NCBI GenBank assembly: GCA_021234155.1
Contig: JAJEKV010000078.1
Span: forward strand, 4,377,225 to 4,441,224
DNA: 64,000 nt
Reading direction: 5' to 3'
Source of the DNA: Isoetes taiwanensis
Lineage: Eukaryota; Streptophyta; Lycopodiopsida; Isoetales; Isoetaceae
The notes beneath the pieces are model-generated. The model searched no databases and had not been told where the DNA came from. It saw nothing but the letters and a program-made list of their open reading frames with translations. A program made the translations under genes and the position numbers. This document shows, in pieces, positions 40,501 to 51,627 of this stretch. Positions within the stretch are counted from its first letter, which is position 1. Every line of letters starts with the position of its first letter.

Positions 40501-40730
40501 TTGAGAGGACTATCAATTTGCTTAAAAAGCTTGTAATTACTGAAGAAGAGGATGAAGAAGGTGGTGGCAATGCTACACCATCTGTTGATAGTGATGAGGA
40601 AGATAACTCAAGCACTTCCTCTAGTGGCGATGAAAGAAGTGAAGGTGATGAGGATGGCATAAATGAACATGATGGCGTCACGGATCCCTCCTTCATCACT
40701 CCTCACACTTTGCACATAGCGGAGTCTTAG
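37571..40730 (+). pseudogene. DUF7869-type protein, probable transposase, decayed
   Basis: A plus-strand gene read through several frames. In order: a proline-rich N-terminus with four RLPPPF/LPPPF phrases (37720-37910), TRMSRIHKRLDKNP (about 38620), ISYSHFTGLWKSEL (about 38850), VCSKCAELKSQRETAK (38920-38990), IDGMDQKTTLPHF (39158-39200), QLDNTTRENKNQTLFASCAM (from about 39390), FLLVGHTHDQIDQMFSRFSV (39495-39550), PFWIAKVLETIKEEG (40264-40310), and an acidic Ser/Glu tail (40518-40730). I recognise the MD-K-LPH / LDN-ENKN / GHTH-ID series as a widespread eukaryotic family that I believe databases list as DUF7869. The spaced Asp residues suggest an RNase H-like nuclease; that is inference. Frameshifts near 39390 and 39500 and several stops show it is dead. 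Confidence 0.72.
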
Positions 40731-41014
40731 AAAAAGGATCAAAATTTTGCATGTGAATATGAAGATTCTATCTTCAAATTTTGAGAATACTCTGATTTCG
40801 ATTCACGGACTAACTTCAATTCTTTGTTAAATATTTTATCCTCTGAAATTAGGGTTTCTCTCGTAAAATATACTTCAAGAACATTCTATTTGCTAAGAAA
40901 AATGACACTTTAAAAAAGTCAATTCTTTCGTTGCACAAAAAAATTAGTCACTTTTGGGGGGGTCAAAATAGAATTTCATGCATCTTTTTTTTTTTAACCT
41001 CGTTTTACCCCCTT

Positions 41015-41097
41015 TTTGTAAAAAAAAAGGGAATCTTTGAGGAATATTCCTTTCGCTCTCGTTTCGATGATTTGCTCCCGTTTAAAACGCAACTTTG
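41015..41097 (-). repeat. Right terminal inverted repeat
   Basis: Reverse complement begins CAAAGTTGCGTTTTAAACGG. It lacks the left end's hairpin but carries AAACGGGAGC and AAACGAGAGC as a short direct repeat, and GGAATATTCC as a 10-bp palindrome. Confidence 0.85.
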
Positions 41098-41104
41098 TTA
41101 CTCA

Positions 41105-41575
41105 AGTAACAACAAAGATTCCACAAGAACTGCTTTGCGCATCTCTTGTTTCTGAAGTCTTAATGCCTTGGTGAAGATATCAGCAACCTTTGTTAAAGTT
41201 GGACAATATTAAAGAGCAATACTCTCCTTTCATACGTCCAACTTGATGTAATGATAGTGCAGCTCAATATGTTCGGATTTGAAATGAAAAACCCATCCTT
41301 CATTAACGTAATTGTGCTTTGATTATCACACATGAATAAAGTAGGCCTCACTTAAATTTGATGTAAACAATCCATCAACCCCTGTAACCAGACCAATTCT
41401 CTGCTAGCAACAGTTGCAGCAACATACTCTGCCTCTGTAGTGAAAACATAAACATATCGTTGCTTTTTGCTCATCCATAGCCTATCAAAGTCAACACATC
41501 GATATCATTTTGCTTTGTGTACAACAAGCCACAAGTGGAAGTGCCTTTCAAATATCGTAAAACTCTTTTAGACCC
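41105..41575 (-). pseudogene. Ty1/copia RNase H end (copy 1)
   Basis: The minus strand encodes the end of the copia polyprotein: SKKQRYVYVFTTEAEYVAA, then CDNQSTITLMK-like codons, then the conserved HYHYIKLDV and ADIFTKALRL phrases. It is uninterrupted at the spot (41337-41342) where copy 2 holds a LINE, so it serves as the empty site. Confidence 0.85.
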
Positions 41576-42164
41576 TGTCTTTCTTTGTGGTAAAAAAAAA
41601 CAATTAGAGTTGAAATAAGGATATGTCCTTAGAATGTGTCCTTCGACATAGTAGGTGCTATCCTCTCAAACCTGAATCGAGATCTTGAATCTTAAATTAC
41701 AGTCTCTTAAAATAACTTTCACTTGTAATTTCAGACTTGATGATCTTTTAATTTTGATGTATTGAATAAAGTTTGCACAATCGTTTGTGTATCGGTGGAG
41801 GGTATTCACGCATTGGTTGGCCATATGATTATTGTATCATGATTCGTATATTGTATTTTGGTTCGTATAAATACAGAATTTGAGGTGCTTAGTGCTGTTT
41901 TTTGAGGTTTTATTATCAAGGAGGGTATTCATGTGCATATGATTATTGTGGGGTATTATATTTTGGTCCATATAAATACAGAGTTTGCTGTTTTTTGAGG
42001 TCCTTATTATCAAGAGTTATTTGCAGAGGTTTTTGTGTGAATGGTCAAAGAAGGGAACGTGATTCATCCAGAATTAGAAAGCCATGGCGAATTGGCTGGT
42101 AAGGGGTTTATTGGGTCAGTGATGGGCTGGTAAGAAGTTTCCAGCATGCTCATCCAATGTATCG

Positions 42165-42992
42165 ATGCAGCTCGAATATGCCCTGGCAGTCATGCCAAGG
42201 CAAAAATCTGAAAGCCGCAGGCTTTCAAATCCAAAGGGTGGCAACCGTGATTGCACCGGAACATAGGAACGAAATAGATCGGATAAAAACGGATCATGTA
42301 TCGGAACAAAATCTCGACCTACGTGAGCGCAACGTTTTTCGGAACAAAAATGCTTTTTTCCACGTTCGTTTTTCACCTGTTTGCCTTGTTATTAATGCCT
42401 TCGGCTATTTATTTTGCCCGGCCATGCAGATACGATGCTCCTCTTATATCCATTCTTCTTCTGGCCAGACCTCTTACGACAGATGAGGTGGGTTACAGAT
42501 GAAGATGAAGAAGACGACAAAGAATCTGATATAGAGGAACGTGAGGAATGATCTAGTTCTAAACGATGTGTTCTTTAGTTTTAGGTACTATCTACTACAA
42601 TTATACGAAGATATGCTACATTATATAATCTTTTGTGATGTCAGCCAAATCTGAACTTGTACCTAAACTAGATCAGTTCCTATCTGTTATAATTATAGGA
42701 AATCAGCTGCCAAATGTACTCTTTTTCGACGTTGAACAAGTTTGAATGGCTGTTAGTATTGTACTTGAGCTAGATGAGCTCCTATTTGCTAATATATATT
42801 TTGGCTCTCATGATGTTAGAACTGTTAGTAGTTTTTAATTTTGTTTCGGATGTCGTTCTGACATTTGTTTTGTTCCGCCATTTGTTCCTTTTTGTTCCAA
42901 AGGCATAGGAACACATTCTGGTGCAACTATGGACAACCTGCCTCCAGGTTTTTAGGAATTCCAAGCTTTGAGCCGCAGGCACTGCCAAATCG
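42165..42992 (+). mobile_element. hAT-like non-autonomous remnant (copy 1)
   Basis: Left end CTGGCAGTCATGCC and right end GGCACTGCCA are partly inverted. Inside each end the phrase TTGCACC-GAA with CATAGGAAC is repeated in inverted form, like subterminal repeats. A short acidic reading frame RWVTDEDEEDDKESDIEERE (42486-42551) resembles a transposase C-terminus. No clear 8-bp duplication was found. The same unit is at 50.51-51.63 kb. Confidence 0.35.
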
Positions 42993-43244
42993 CACTTAAA
43001 TAAAGAAATGATCTTTATATCATCAGCCTTATTTGTTTAGTTTTTCAGCAGTCTTGTTTGTTTAGTCTCTCATGTTTATATTGTTTTCGCTGGTGTATCA
43101 ATCTAATCTGAATTCAGATTTTCGCTTCTGTATTCTCAATTGACGTTTTCGCTTGTATATCAATATAATCTGAAATGTAATTTGAATTCACATTTTTCAC
43201 TCGGTCCTGTCCCTATGACTAAAGCTTCTACACCTAAAGCTTTC

Positions 43245-43395
43245 ACCCGGTCTTTGGCGATGAAAATATTCCGTCCATAGCAGTTCCAAGAGCTTCTGCT
43301 CGTCCCTCCAATCCATTTAGTTATGCTGAAGGTCACCCTCTTGAGTTTTCTCCCTTCGGCATCGAGTGCTTCCTAATTTGAAGCATTCATGGTGG
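43245..43395 (+). pseudogene. Beta-glucosidase 5'-end fragment (copy 2)
   Basis: Same segment as at 32.1 kb: TTCCGTCCATAGCAG, then VMLKVTLLSFLPS codons and a stop. The region around the start codon is shortened relative to copy 1. Only the leader and signal-peptide part of the gene is represented. Confidence 0.75.
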
Positions 43396-44077
43396 AGGTT
43401 GGATTCGACTTTTGGTTTGCTATTACTATTTCCAACTTCTTTTTTCAAGAATTTATCCCTCATGTTCTGACCAAATTGAGCTGTTTCCTCTTGTTTTTTC
43501 TTTGTGAGTTGGTGTTTCATGGTTCTATGTTTGATTTAGAGGTTCGTCTGTGTTGCAGCTAAAAACTATTAAGAATGTAAAGAAAGCAGCAGAGAAGCTT
43601 ATGAGTGCGACACTTTGCCCACAACAAGATAAACCTTCATTCACATGAGATCAATATTTATACATAAGTGTATGCCTTATTAGGCAAGAGTGCCATATTA
43701 GGCAAAGGGAAAATGATAAAGGTGCACCACATCTCATATAAGGAAGAGATTTCGAACACCTTCCTTGCAACTTTAATCTAGTGCTTGGATCAAAAAAACC
43801 TTTTGTGGGTTAAAAAGAAAAATCTCAAGCACTTTCAAAACAAATTACTCAAGTAAGAACAAAAGATTCCACAAGAACTGCCACATCTCTTGTTTCTGAA
43901 GTCTTAATGCCTTGGTGAAGATATCAGCAACCATTGTTATAGCTGGACAATATTGAAGAGCAATACTCTCCTTTCATACTTCCAACTTGATGTAATGATA
44001 GTGCAGCTCAATATGTTCGGATTTGAAATGAAAAACCCCATCCTTCATTAACGTAATTGTGCTTTGATTATCACACA

Positions 44078-44224
<147 letters not shown>

Positions 44225-44399
44225 TTTAATCATGCCCCTTTTGGACCTTGGAGGTCATGGAGCAACGAGTTACAACAACTGTTTCATTTGTAACAAAAAT
44301 GATCTATGAGATTCTATCTTCCTCATATATAAACCTAAGGCATTGGGTGACATATCTAGCAAAGAATGAAAACTGATAGCGTCAATGACAAATACATCT

Positions 44400-46110
44400 C
44401 TTAGGTGTTGATAAGCTGAACATGTGTCTCGTCTTCTACCTCTTTTGAATCACATAACAAGCACTTTCGGTCTTCCTTTGGAATCTTCGCCCATCGGCCT
44501 GTCTCCACTCCAAGACGATGAGAACTAGTTCGGTACTTAGCAATAATCTTTTTTGTATGTATTGGTATTTTTTATCCCAAATATGATTGGTCCGTATACA
44601 TAACCATAAGATTCACTTCTTCCCTATAGTAATTCATCCGAGATCCTGGTTTGGCCCACAGTTTATTTACAGCTAGTAATTGCACCAGATCTCGTGTCCC
44701 TGCAGCCGTGTCTGGCCAATTATCCGCCTTAATCCCCCAACTCTCAGCCCATTTTGTGACATCACTGTACCAGCCCGAATCCAATGACTGGACCATCGCC
44801 TCCTTTGATAGGCGGTTATCAGCTTGCTTTCTCAGTCTATTCACAAAGTTTATGGTCTGATATAAGGCCTCCGCTTCCAATGGGATTATACATGTTTCAG
44901 CCAACATTATTGCATAAGGAGTTTGGCGTTTGATACCTAATTCTTCCATCAAAAAGGTCTTCAAAACCACTTCTATTTGGTCCCAACTACTTCTCGAGAT
45001 GGCTGGTCCCCATATTGGTGCTCCATATAAGACCACAGTCTGCACCAATGTCTTAAACAACATTTTCTTTAATCCCCAATCTGTGAGACATAACCTGTGG
45101 CATTTTCTCAACATTCCATACAAAGCCGCCTTTCGTCCAGTAATCCTTTTCCTTATGCATTCTTTCCATCTGTAATTTGAACAGAATTCTAAACCCAGGT
45201 ACTTGTAACAATCCACTGTTTCTAACTTAGCTCTATTGTAGAACAGATCTGGTCTTTTGACAGTCCCATATATCATCACTTTGGATTTCCCCAAATTGAC
45301 CTGCATCCCTCGCTCCTCACAGAAGTGCAATAACACATCTAGATGACTTTGCAATACTTCAGGTCTATCTGCAAGAAGAATCACATCGTCTGCATACAAT
45401 AGAAGTTGGATCACAAAATTTCCTAACCGAGTTCCCGCCATACCTCTACTCAGAAGCCAGTCCTCAAGTTCATCAATATAGAGTCCGAATAAGGTAGGTG
45501 ACAAAGGGCAGCCCTGCCGTACGCCGATAGTGCTATGCACCTGGTCTGATACACCCGTTCCCAGTTTGATAATCACCTCCTCGTACAGGCAAGCCACTGC
45601 GCCCCGTAAGGTGTCTGGGACCCCTAGCCTTTCCATTCTCATGTCCAGGCCATCTCTTGGCACGGTATCAAAGGCTTTGGAGAAATCGATGAAAGCCATA
45701 CATAAAGCTTTCTTGGGTGCTTTAGCTTTTTCTGACAAGACTCTTAGAGTTAGAGCATGGTCTAGAGTGCTGTAATTCTGCCTAAAACCTGCTTGAGATA
45801 GGGCCCTTTTGCTATTCTCTTCAGCCCACCTGCTCAAATTTCGCTCCAACAAACTGCCTAATAGCTTGGAAAACATGCTGCCCACCATGATTGTACGATA
45901 GTTCTTGGCTTCTAGTTTGCTGCCAGACTTGTGGATTGGAATTATTCTGTTTTCTCGCCAAGCTTGTGGTATGCCCTGGATGATCGCTTCATTCAATTGG
46001 TGTGTGACTTTTGGGATCAAATTATCCCTCCCCATTTCAAGAGTTCAATGCTCAATCCTTGTGTCGGAGGCTTTCTGGATTCTTCATGAGTGAAAGGGCT
46101 TCACGAACAT
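44400..46110 (-). pseudogene. LINE reverse transcriptase, nearly intact
   Basis: A 487-codon open frame contains all reverse-transcriptase blocks: AFIDFSKAFDTVPR (first catalytic Asp), TIGVRQGCPLSPTLFGLYID, LLLYADDVILL (catalytic pair), GMQVNLGKSKVMIYG and the thumb YKYLGLEF. After its TAA stop at 44572-44574 the same frame continues for about 45 codons with SSHRLGVETGRWAKIPKED, CLLCDSKEVEDETHVQ. This is the C-terminal zinc-knuckle block seen in the 20-kb LINE. One stop therefore separates the knuckle. Upstream, the ELLKWG-like lead before 46035 is out of frame, so a frameshift lies near 46040. Confidence 0.87.
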
Positions 46111-46214
46111 CCTCTTACGAGAGAACATGGGTGTGTCTATGCTGATTTTCCTCATCGATCCTGCACCATCATGCTGATATATTGATTTTACCATCACTAA
46201 CATGTCATTTATGT

Positions 46215-46694
46215 TCACCATATCCTGCGTGGTTTTGGTAAGCAGCTTAGACCAGAATGTCTTTGGATCTTTGCATAAACCCGGTGCCCCAATGAATCTT
46301 GTCTTATCTTAAGGAATATGCGTTTTTTTCTTCTGATCAAGTCCTTATACCACTTTGGCTTAAGTCTGCATCCTTTGGGCAGAGTCGCCTGGGCTTTCCG
46401 ACAATCATCGTCCCACCAGCTATTGCAATGATGCCCTGGTTTTCTCTGCTTAGTGAATCCAAAGGATTCACTTGCGGCATGGTTGAGGAGATCTGTCAGC
46501 AGATTAGCATCAAGATCCAAGTTCCCTGTCCACTTGACCTGAGCAAGCCTAATTGAGATAAAGTAGGCCTCACTTAAATTTGATGTAAACAATCCATCAA
46601 CCCCCCACCAGACCAATTCTCTGCTAGCAACAGTTGCAGCAACATACTCTGCCTCCGTAGTGAAAACATAAACATATCGTTGCTTTTTGCTCAT
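46215..46694 (-). other. Chimeric open frame across the LINE/copia junction
   Basis: The first 45 codons are copia RNase H (TTEAEYVAATVASRELVWW); the rest, from about 46557 leftward, is LINE linker sequence. The continuous frame is a by-product of insertion, not a gene. Confidence 0.85.
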
Positions 46695-48021
46695 CCATAG
46701 CCTATCAAAGTCAACACATCGATATCATTTTGCTTTGTGTACAACAAGCCACAAGTGGAAGTGCCTTTCAAGTATCGCAAAACTCTTTTAGCTGCAGTCC
46801 AATGAACCTGTCCAGGATTAATCATGAATTGACCAAGAGTATTAGCAGCATAACTAATATCAGGGCGAGTTGCATTAGCAAAATACATTAATGCACCAAT
46901 CAAACTAGCATAGTGACAATCTTTCATTTGCAATCTTTCTTCATCACTGCAAGGACTTTGTTTTTGAGAAAGTTTGGAATATTTGGAGCTCGCAACAAAG
47001 GAGTACTTGTGATTTTGCTTCAAGGAAGCCAAATTTTTCAATGAGTGCAGAGGTGTATGTGGATTGTGAAAAATGTAACAAACCCTTAGATCTGTCATAT
47101 TGCACTTGAATACCTATGCATGAATGAATTTCACCCAAGTATACAATCTCAAAGGCTGCATACAATAGAACTTATCACTTTATATAAGTATGGTACGTCA
47201 TTGTAAACAAAATTTTTATCATCGATATAAGGCAATGAAAACATAAGAGGACCCTTTTTGCTTGAAGTAAATGCTCAAGACAACCACACTAAGAGGGAAT
47301 CCAGCGGAAAGCAGAAAAGTGTTAATCTTTATGAACCATGCTCAAGAAGCTTGCCACAAACCTAACGTGCTTTTCTCAATCTACACACCAAGTGTTCTTG
47401 TCCAGGCACAATGAATCTAGCTGGTTGTACCATGTAGATCTCTTCATTCAAATCCCCATTCAAAAAGGCCAACTTTACATCCATTTGATGTATATGAAGA
47501 TCATGTTGCACTGCAAATGCTAATAACACTTGCAAACTTGTAAGACGTACAACTGGGAAAAAGATTTCCTCATAATCTACACCTACAACCTGTGAGAAAC
47601 CTTTGACAACAAGGCGAGCCTTAAATTTATCGAAAGAACCACCAGCTTTAACCTTGGTCTTAAAAAGCCACTTACATTGAATGGGCTAATGTTTTGCAGG
47701 CAATTCCACAAGTTCCCATGTACCTTTATTGATCAAGAATTCATATTCAGCCTCCATAGCCATTCTCCAAGATTCTACTTGATCTGAGGTTAGAGCATCG
47801 TTAATAGAAATCAGATCAGCAGTCATAGCCAACACAGAATGATAGTCTAAGATCCGTTGCATTGGCTTCCAAGCTCGACGTGCAATAACATCATCATTAT
47901 GAGCAACCTCATGAACAACTTCATCAATGAGTAACCTCGTAAATAACTTCATCAAGACTACCATGATCTTCCTCATCATCATAATCATTATTAGCAAAAT
48001 CATGAGCAAAGTCAGGGACAA
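46691..48021 (-). pseudogene. Copia reverse transcriptase region
   Basis: Pieces include the start (47686-48021, AMEAEYEFLINKGTWELVEL), the palm (about 47300-47680: FKARLVVKGFSQVVGVDYEE and HQMDVKLAFLNGDLNEEIYM), a YIDD box near 47235, and the connection (46691-47165). A stop interrupts before KLLEHGS, and the segment between the palm and YIDD is shortened. Confidence 0.8.
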
Positions 48022-48406
48022 AAGAGCCTCAACAGGAGCACGGGCAAGGACCGGATTATAATCATCAAGGAGGGCAGGGGCAATGATAGGAGTAGGATTA
48101 TTCGCATTAATAGAAGAAGGAATGAGGACATTAATGAAAAGATCATCATCCGAAAAAGGGAATTCAACAAGTATTTCACTTTCATGTTGACTAGTAGGCT
48201 CAAAATGTAATATGGAAAGCTCATCAAAAGCAACATCATGACTAATGATAACTTTTCAAGAAGCAATATCACAAAAGCGTATGCTTTAGCATTAGAAGCA
48301 TAGCATCAATCTTTTTTCTTTTTCTTTTTCAGTAGGAATATGAACATAAACAGTACATTCAAAGACATGCAAATTAGCAACATTGGGTTTAATACCAAAC
48401 CAGGCT

Positions 48407-49394
48407 TCAAATGGAATCTTGCTTTTCAGAAAAGAAGTAATCAAGCAATTTTACACATACACAACACAACAGTGGCAAAAGCTTCTGCCCAAAAGCACTC
48501 ATCCAAACCAGAATGAATAAGCATGCAACACACAACCATGATAGTGGGATTCTTCTTCCTCTTCGCAACACTATTCTGTTGAGGAGAAAAGGGTGTTGTG
48601 TATTCACGAAGAATGCCTGAATCTGCACAAACTTGTCAAGAGCCAAAGATTTAAACTCGCCACCATTATCAGTTTGCAATCTTTGAATTATGGTTCCAGT
48701 TTTGAACCTCAACCAGCTTTTTAAATGTACAAAAGACAGATAGCACGTCAGATTTTTTGGGAATAAAGTACACAAAGGTATGGCGAGTATAATCATCAAT
48801 GAAGAGAAGAAAGTATAGGGCTTTACCAATGGAATTACAGAATGGCCCACAAAAACCAGAATGCACAAGTTCTAAGACATGGGTTGCACAATGTCCTTCT
48901 CCAGAGAATGAGTGGCGATGTTGCTTGCCAAGAGCACAGGCCTCACAGACACCCAGTACACCATGTGTTGACAAAGTGAGACCATCCACAAGATCATCAT
49001 AGCCCGTGTTCAAAAAAGCTTGAAAGTTAGCATTACCAGAACGCCGATGCCACAAAGTACTGATATCATCACCATGAGATATCACAACATTAGCAAGCTC
49101 ATCATTCAGTTTGAGTTCATAAAGATTGCCTTGGCAAGAATCAGTAACAAAAACAAGACCATCTTCCATGAAGCGGCAGACAGGTCTATCAAACTGAACA
49201 AGGAAGCCAATATCAGTAAGAAGAGCAAGAGAAAGAAGATTGCGGTAAAGGTCCGGCACATGTAGAACCCCATGCAAAAGCCGCACACCAGAAGATGTGC
49301 CAATTTGAAGGGTACCAATGCCTTTGACTGCAAGAGGTCTATTGTCACCAAGATAGACAAATTTCTTAGCAAGAAGAGGGCGATATTGTATCAA
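48407..49394 (-). pseudogene. Copia integrase region
   Basis: A 241-codon open piece (48669-49394) carries the HHCC-type zinc region and the start of the DDE core with FLLFIDDYTRHTFVYF. A second piece (48407-48868) in another frame continues with LQTDNGGEFKSLALDKF, the second catalytic Asp region. One frameshift near 48700 separates them. Confidence 0.85.
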
Positions 49395-50504
49395 CTAATG
49401 ATTGTGATGAGTCATGTGTTGAGTGGCACCAGAATCTACAAGCATAGAATGATTAGCTTTAACCACTTCAATTGCATCATGAAGCCAGTGTCCCTCATCT
49501 CGTATGTCAAGAAGAAGTTTATGCTCAATAGCAAACTTCTTGTAATAAGATTCATCTTCAGGATGTCCTACTTTTTACAATATTCGCAAACAATAGAGCG
49601 ATTTTTCTTAGGGAGAGGACCACGACCATATCCATGGCCACAATCGCATCCACGCCTATGACCAGAACGACCACTATGATCATCAGAATAATTACTCTGT
49701 TCATCATCACGAGATCGTTTAGAATGAACTTGTGCGGATTTGGCTTCTTCTATCTTCTTTGCACATGGCTCCACTTCTCTGCTGCTTCTTCTCCGCTGGA
49801 ACAAAATTCTACTTCTTTGTTGGGCTCTCACTGCCGCTGCCACGTGTATGGCTGATAATTTGGCCTATGTATTCAATGATTAAAATCAACGACACTATCT
49901 TTTTTGTGGTAAAAAAAAAAGCAATTAGAGTTGAAATAAGGATATGTCCTTAGGATGCGTCCTTCGACATAGTAGGTGCTATCCTCCCAAGATAACTTGA
50001 ATCAAGATCTGGAATCTTAAATTATAGTCTCTTAAAATAACATTACCGTATGATTTAACTTGTAATCAGACTTGATGATCTTTTAACTTTGATGTGTTGA
50101 ATAAAGTTTGCACAATAGTTTGTGTATTGGTGGAGGGTATTCACGCATTGGTTGGACATATGATTATTGTAGAGTATTGTATTTTGATTTGTATATTGTA
50201 TTTTGGTTCGTATAAATACAGAATTTGAGGTGCTTAGTGCTATTTTTTGAGGATCTTATTATCAAGGAGGGTATTCACGTGCATATGATTATTGTGGAGT
50301 ATTATATTTTGGTCCATATAAATACAGAGTTTGAGGTGCTTAGTGTTGCTTATTATCAAGAGTTATATGTAGAGGTTTTTGTGTGAATGGTCAAAGAAGG
50401 GAATGTGATTCATCCAGAATTAGAAAGCCATGCCGAATTGGCTGGTAAGGGGTTTATTGGGTTAGTGATGGGCTGGTAAGGGGTTTCCAGCATGCTCATC
50501 CAGT

Positions 50505-51627
50505 GTATCGATGCAGCTCGAATCTGCCCTGGCAGTCATGCCAAGGCAAAAATCTGAAAGCTGCAGGCTCCCAAATCCAAAGGACGATAACCGTGATTGC
50601 ACCAGAGCATAGGAACGAAACAGATCGGATCAAAACGGATCATGTATCGGAACGGAATCTCGACCTACGTGAGCGCAACGTTTTCCGGAACAAAAATGTT
50701 TTTTTCCACGTTCGTTTTTCACGCGTTTTGCATGTGTTTGCCTTGCCATTAATGCCTTTGGCTATTTATTTTGCCCGGCCATGTAGATACGATGCTCCTC
50801 TTGTATCCATTCTTCTTCTTCCCAGACCTCTTACGACAGATGAGGTGGGTTACAGATGAAGATGAAGAAGACGACAAAGAATCTAATATAGACGAAAATG
50901 AGGAATGATCTAGTTCTAAACGATGTGTTCTTTAGTTTTTGGTACTATCTACTACAATTGCTGCCTTATATAATCTTTTGTGAGGTCAACCAGATCTGAA
51001 TTTGTACCTAAACTAGATGAGTTCCTATCTGCTATAATTATAGGAAATCGGCTGCCAAATGTACTCTTTTTTTATGTTGAACAATTTTGAATGGCTGCTA
51101 GTATTGTACCTGAGCTAGATGAGCTCCTATTTGCTAATATATATTTTGGCTCTCATGATGTTAGAATTGTTAGTAGTTTTTAATTTTGTTTCGGATGTCG
51201 TTCTGACACTTGTTTTGTTCTGCAATTATTCTAGATCAATGGCCTTCCAATCCTTGGACAGGCTATGTCTAGATAATTTTAGAAGCACAAAATTACCTCT
51301 AGCATTAGCATTATCTTCTTCTTGGTAGTCTTTTAATATTTGGTTCTTGTGTTTGGTGACGGGGCCTAGTCCCCAGGTTTTAGATGGGCTGTTGCCCTTG
51401 CATGTGCTGTCCCATAACCCGTTGGGTTCCCGTGGACGTAAAAAATCATCTTATCTTATCTTATCCTTTTTGTTCCAAAGGCATAGGAACATGTTCCATG
51501 CAACTATTGTTTCGCCATTTGTTCCTTTTTGTTCCAAAGGCATAGGAACACGTTCCGGTGCAACTATGGGCAACCCTGTCTCCAAGTTTTTAGGGATGCC
51601 AAGCTCTGAGCCATAGGCACTGCCAAA
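50505..51627 (+). mobile_element. hAT-like non-autonomous remnant (copy 2), LINE-interrupted
   Basis: Same ends and subterminal phrases as 42165-42992. It is longer because a LINE 3'-end fragment (51225-51470) sits inside, and a segment with 'TTGTTCCAAAGGCATAGGAAC' features appears twice around the insertion (about 51470 and 51530). Confidence 0.35.
51225..51470 (+). mobile_element. LINE 3'-end fragment with (TCTTA)n tail
   Basis: It is absent from the corresponding position of copy 1 (near 42870). It ends with GGGTTCCCGTGGACGTAAAA and then three TCTTA units, the arrangement of the 20-kb and 56-kb LINEs but with a different tail unit. Confidence 0.75.

Larger units (their letters stand above)
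32777..41097. mobile_element. 8321-bp DNA transposon with ParB/methyltransferase and DUF7869-type genes
   Basis: It is flanked by the 8-bp direct repeat TTACTCAA (32769-32776 and 41098-41105), present once in the empty site of copy 2 (43845-43852). The ends are related inverted repeats: left CACGATTGCAAATTAAACGG, right (reverse complement) CAAAGTTGCGTTTTAAACGG. Both continue into GAG and both hold AAAGATTCCCTT farther in. Inside are two divergent decayed genes and two palindrome arrays. The 8-bp duplication fits the nTnnnnAn preference known for hAT-type insertion, but other classes also make 8-bp duplications. The transposase candidate is the plus-strand protein. Superfamily is unresolved. 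Confidence 0.88.
32043..42992. repeat. Composite repeat, copy 1 (split by the 8.3-kb transposon)
   Basis: Two blocks, 32043-32776 and 41098-42992, match consecutive parts of copy 2 (43198-51627) by eye. Order on the plus strand: beta-glucosidase 5'-end fragment, an LTR-like block whose minus strand carries TATAAATATT, a Ty1/copia RNase H end, a shared spacer beginning TGTGGTAAAAAA, then a hAT-like remnant. Compared with copy 2 it lacks most of the copia coding region: the match jumps near 41575 from the RNase H end to the spacer seen at 49.9 kb. Confidence 0.8.
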
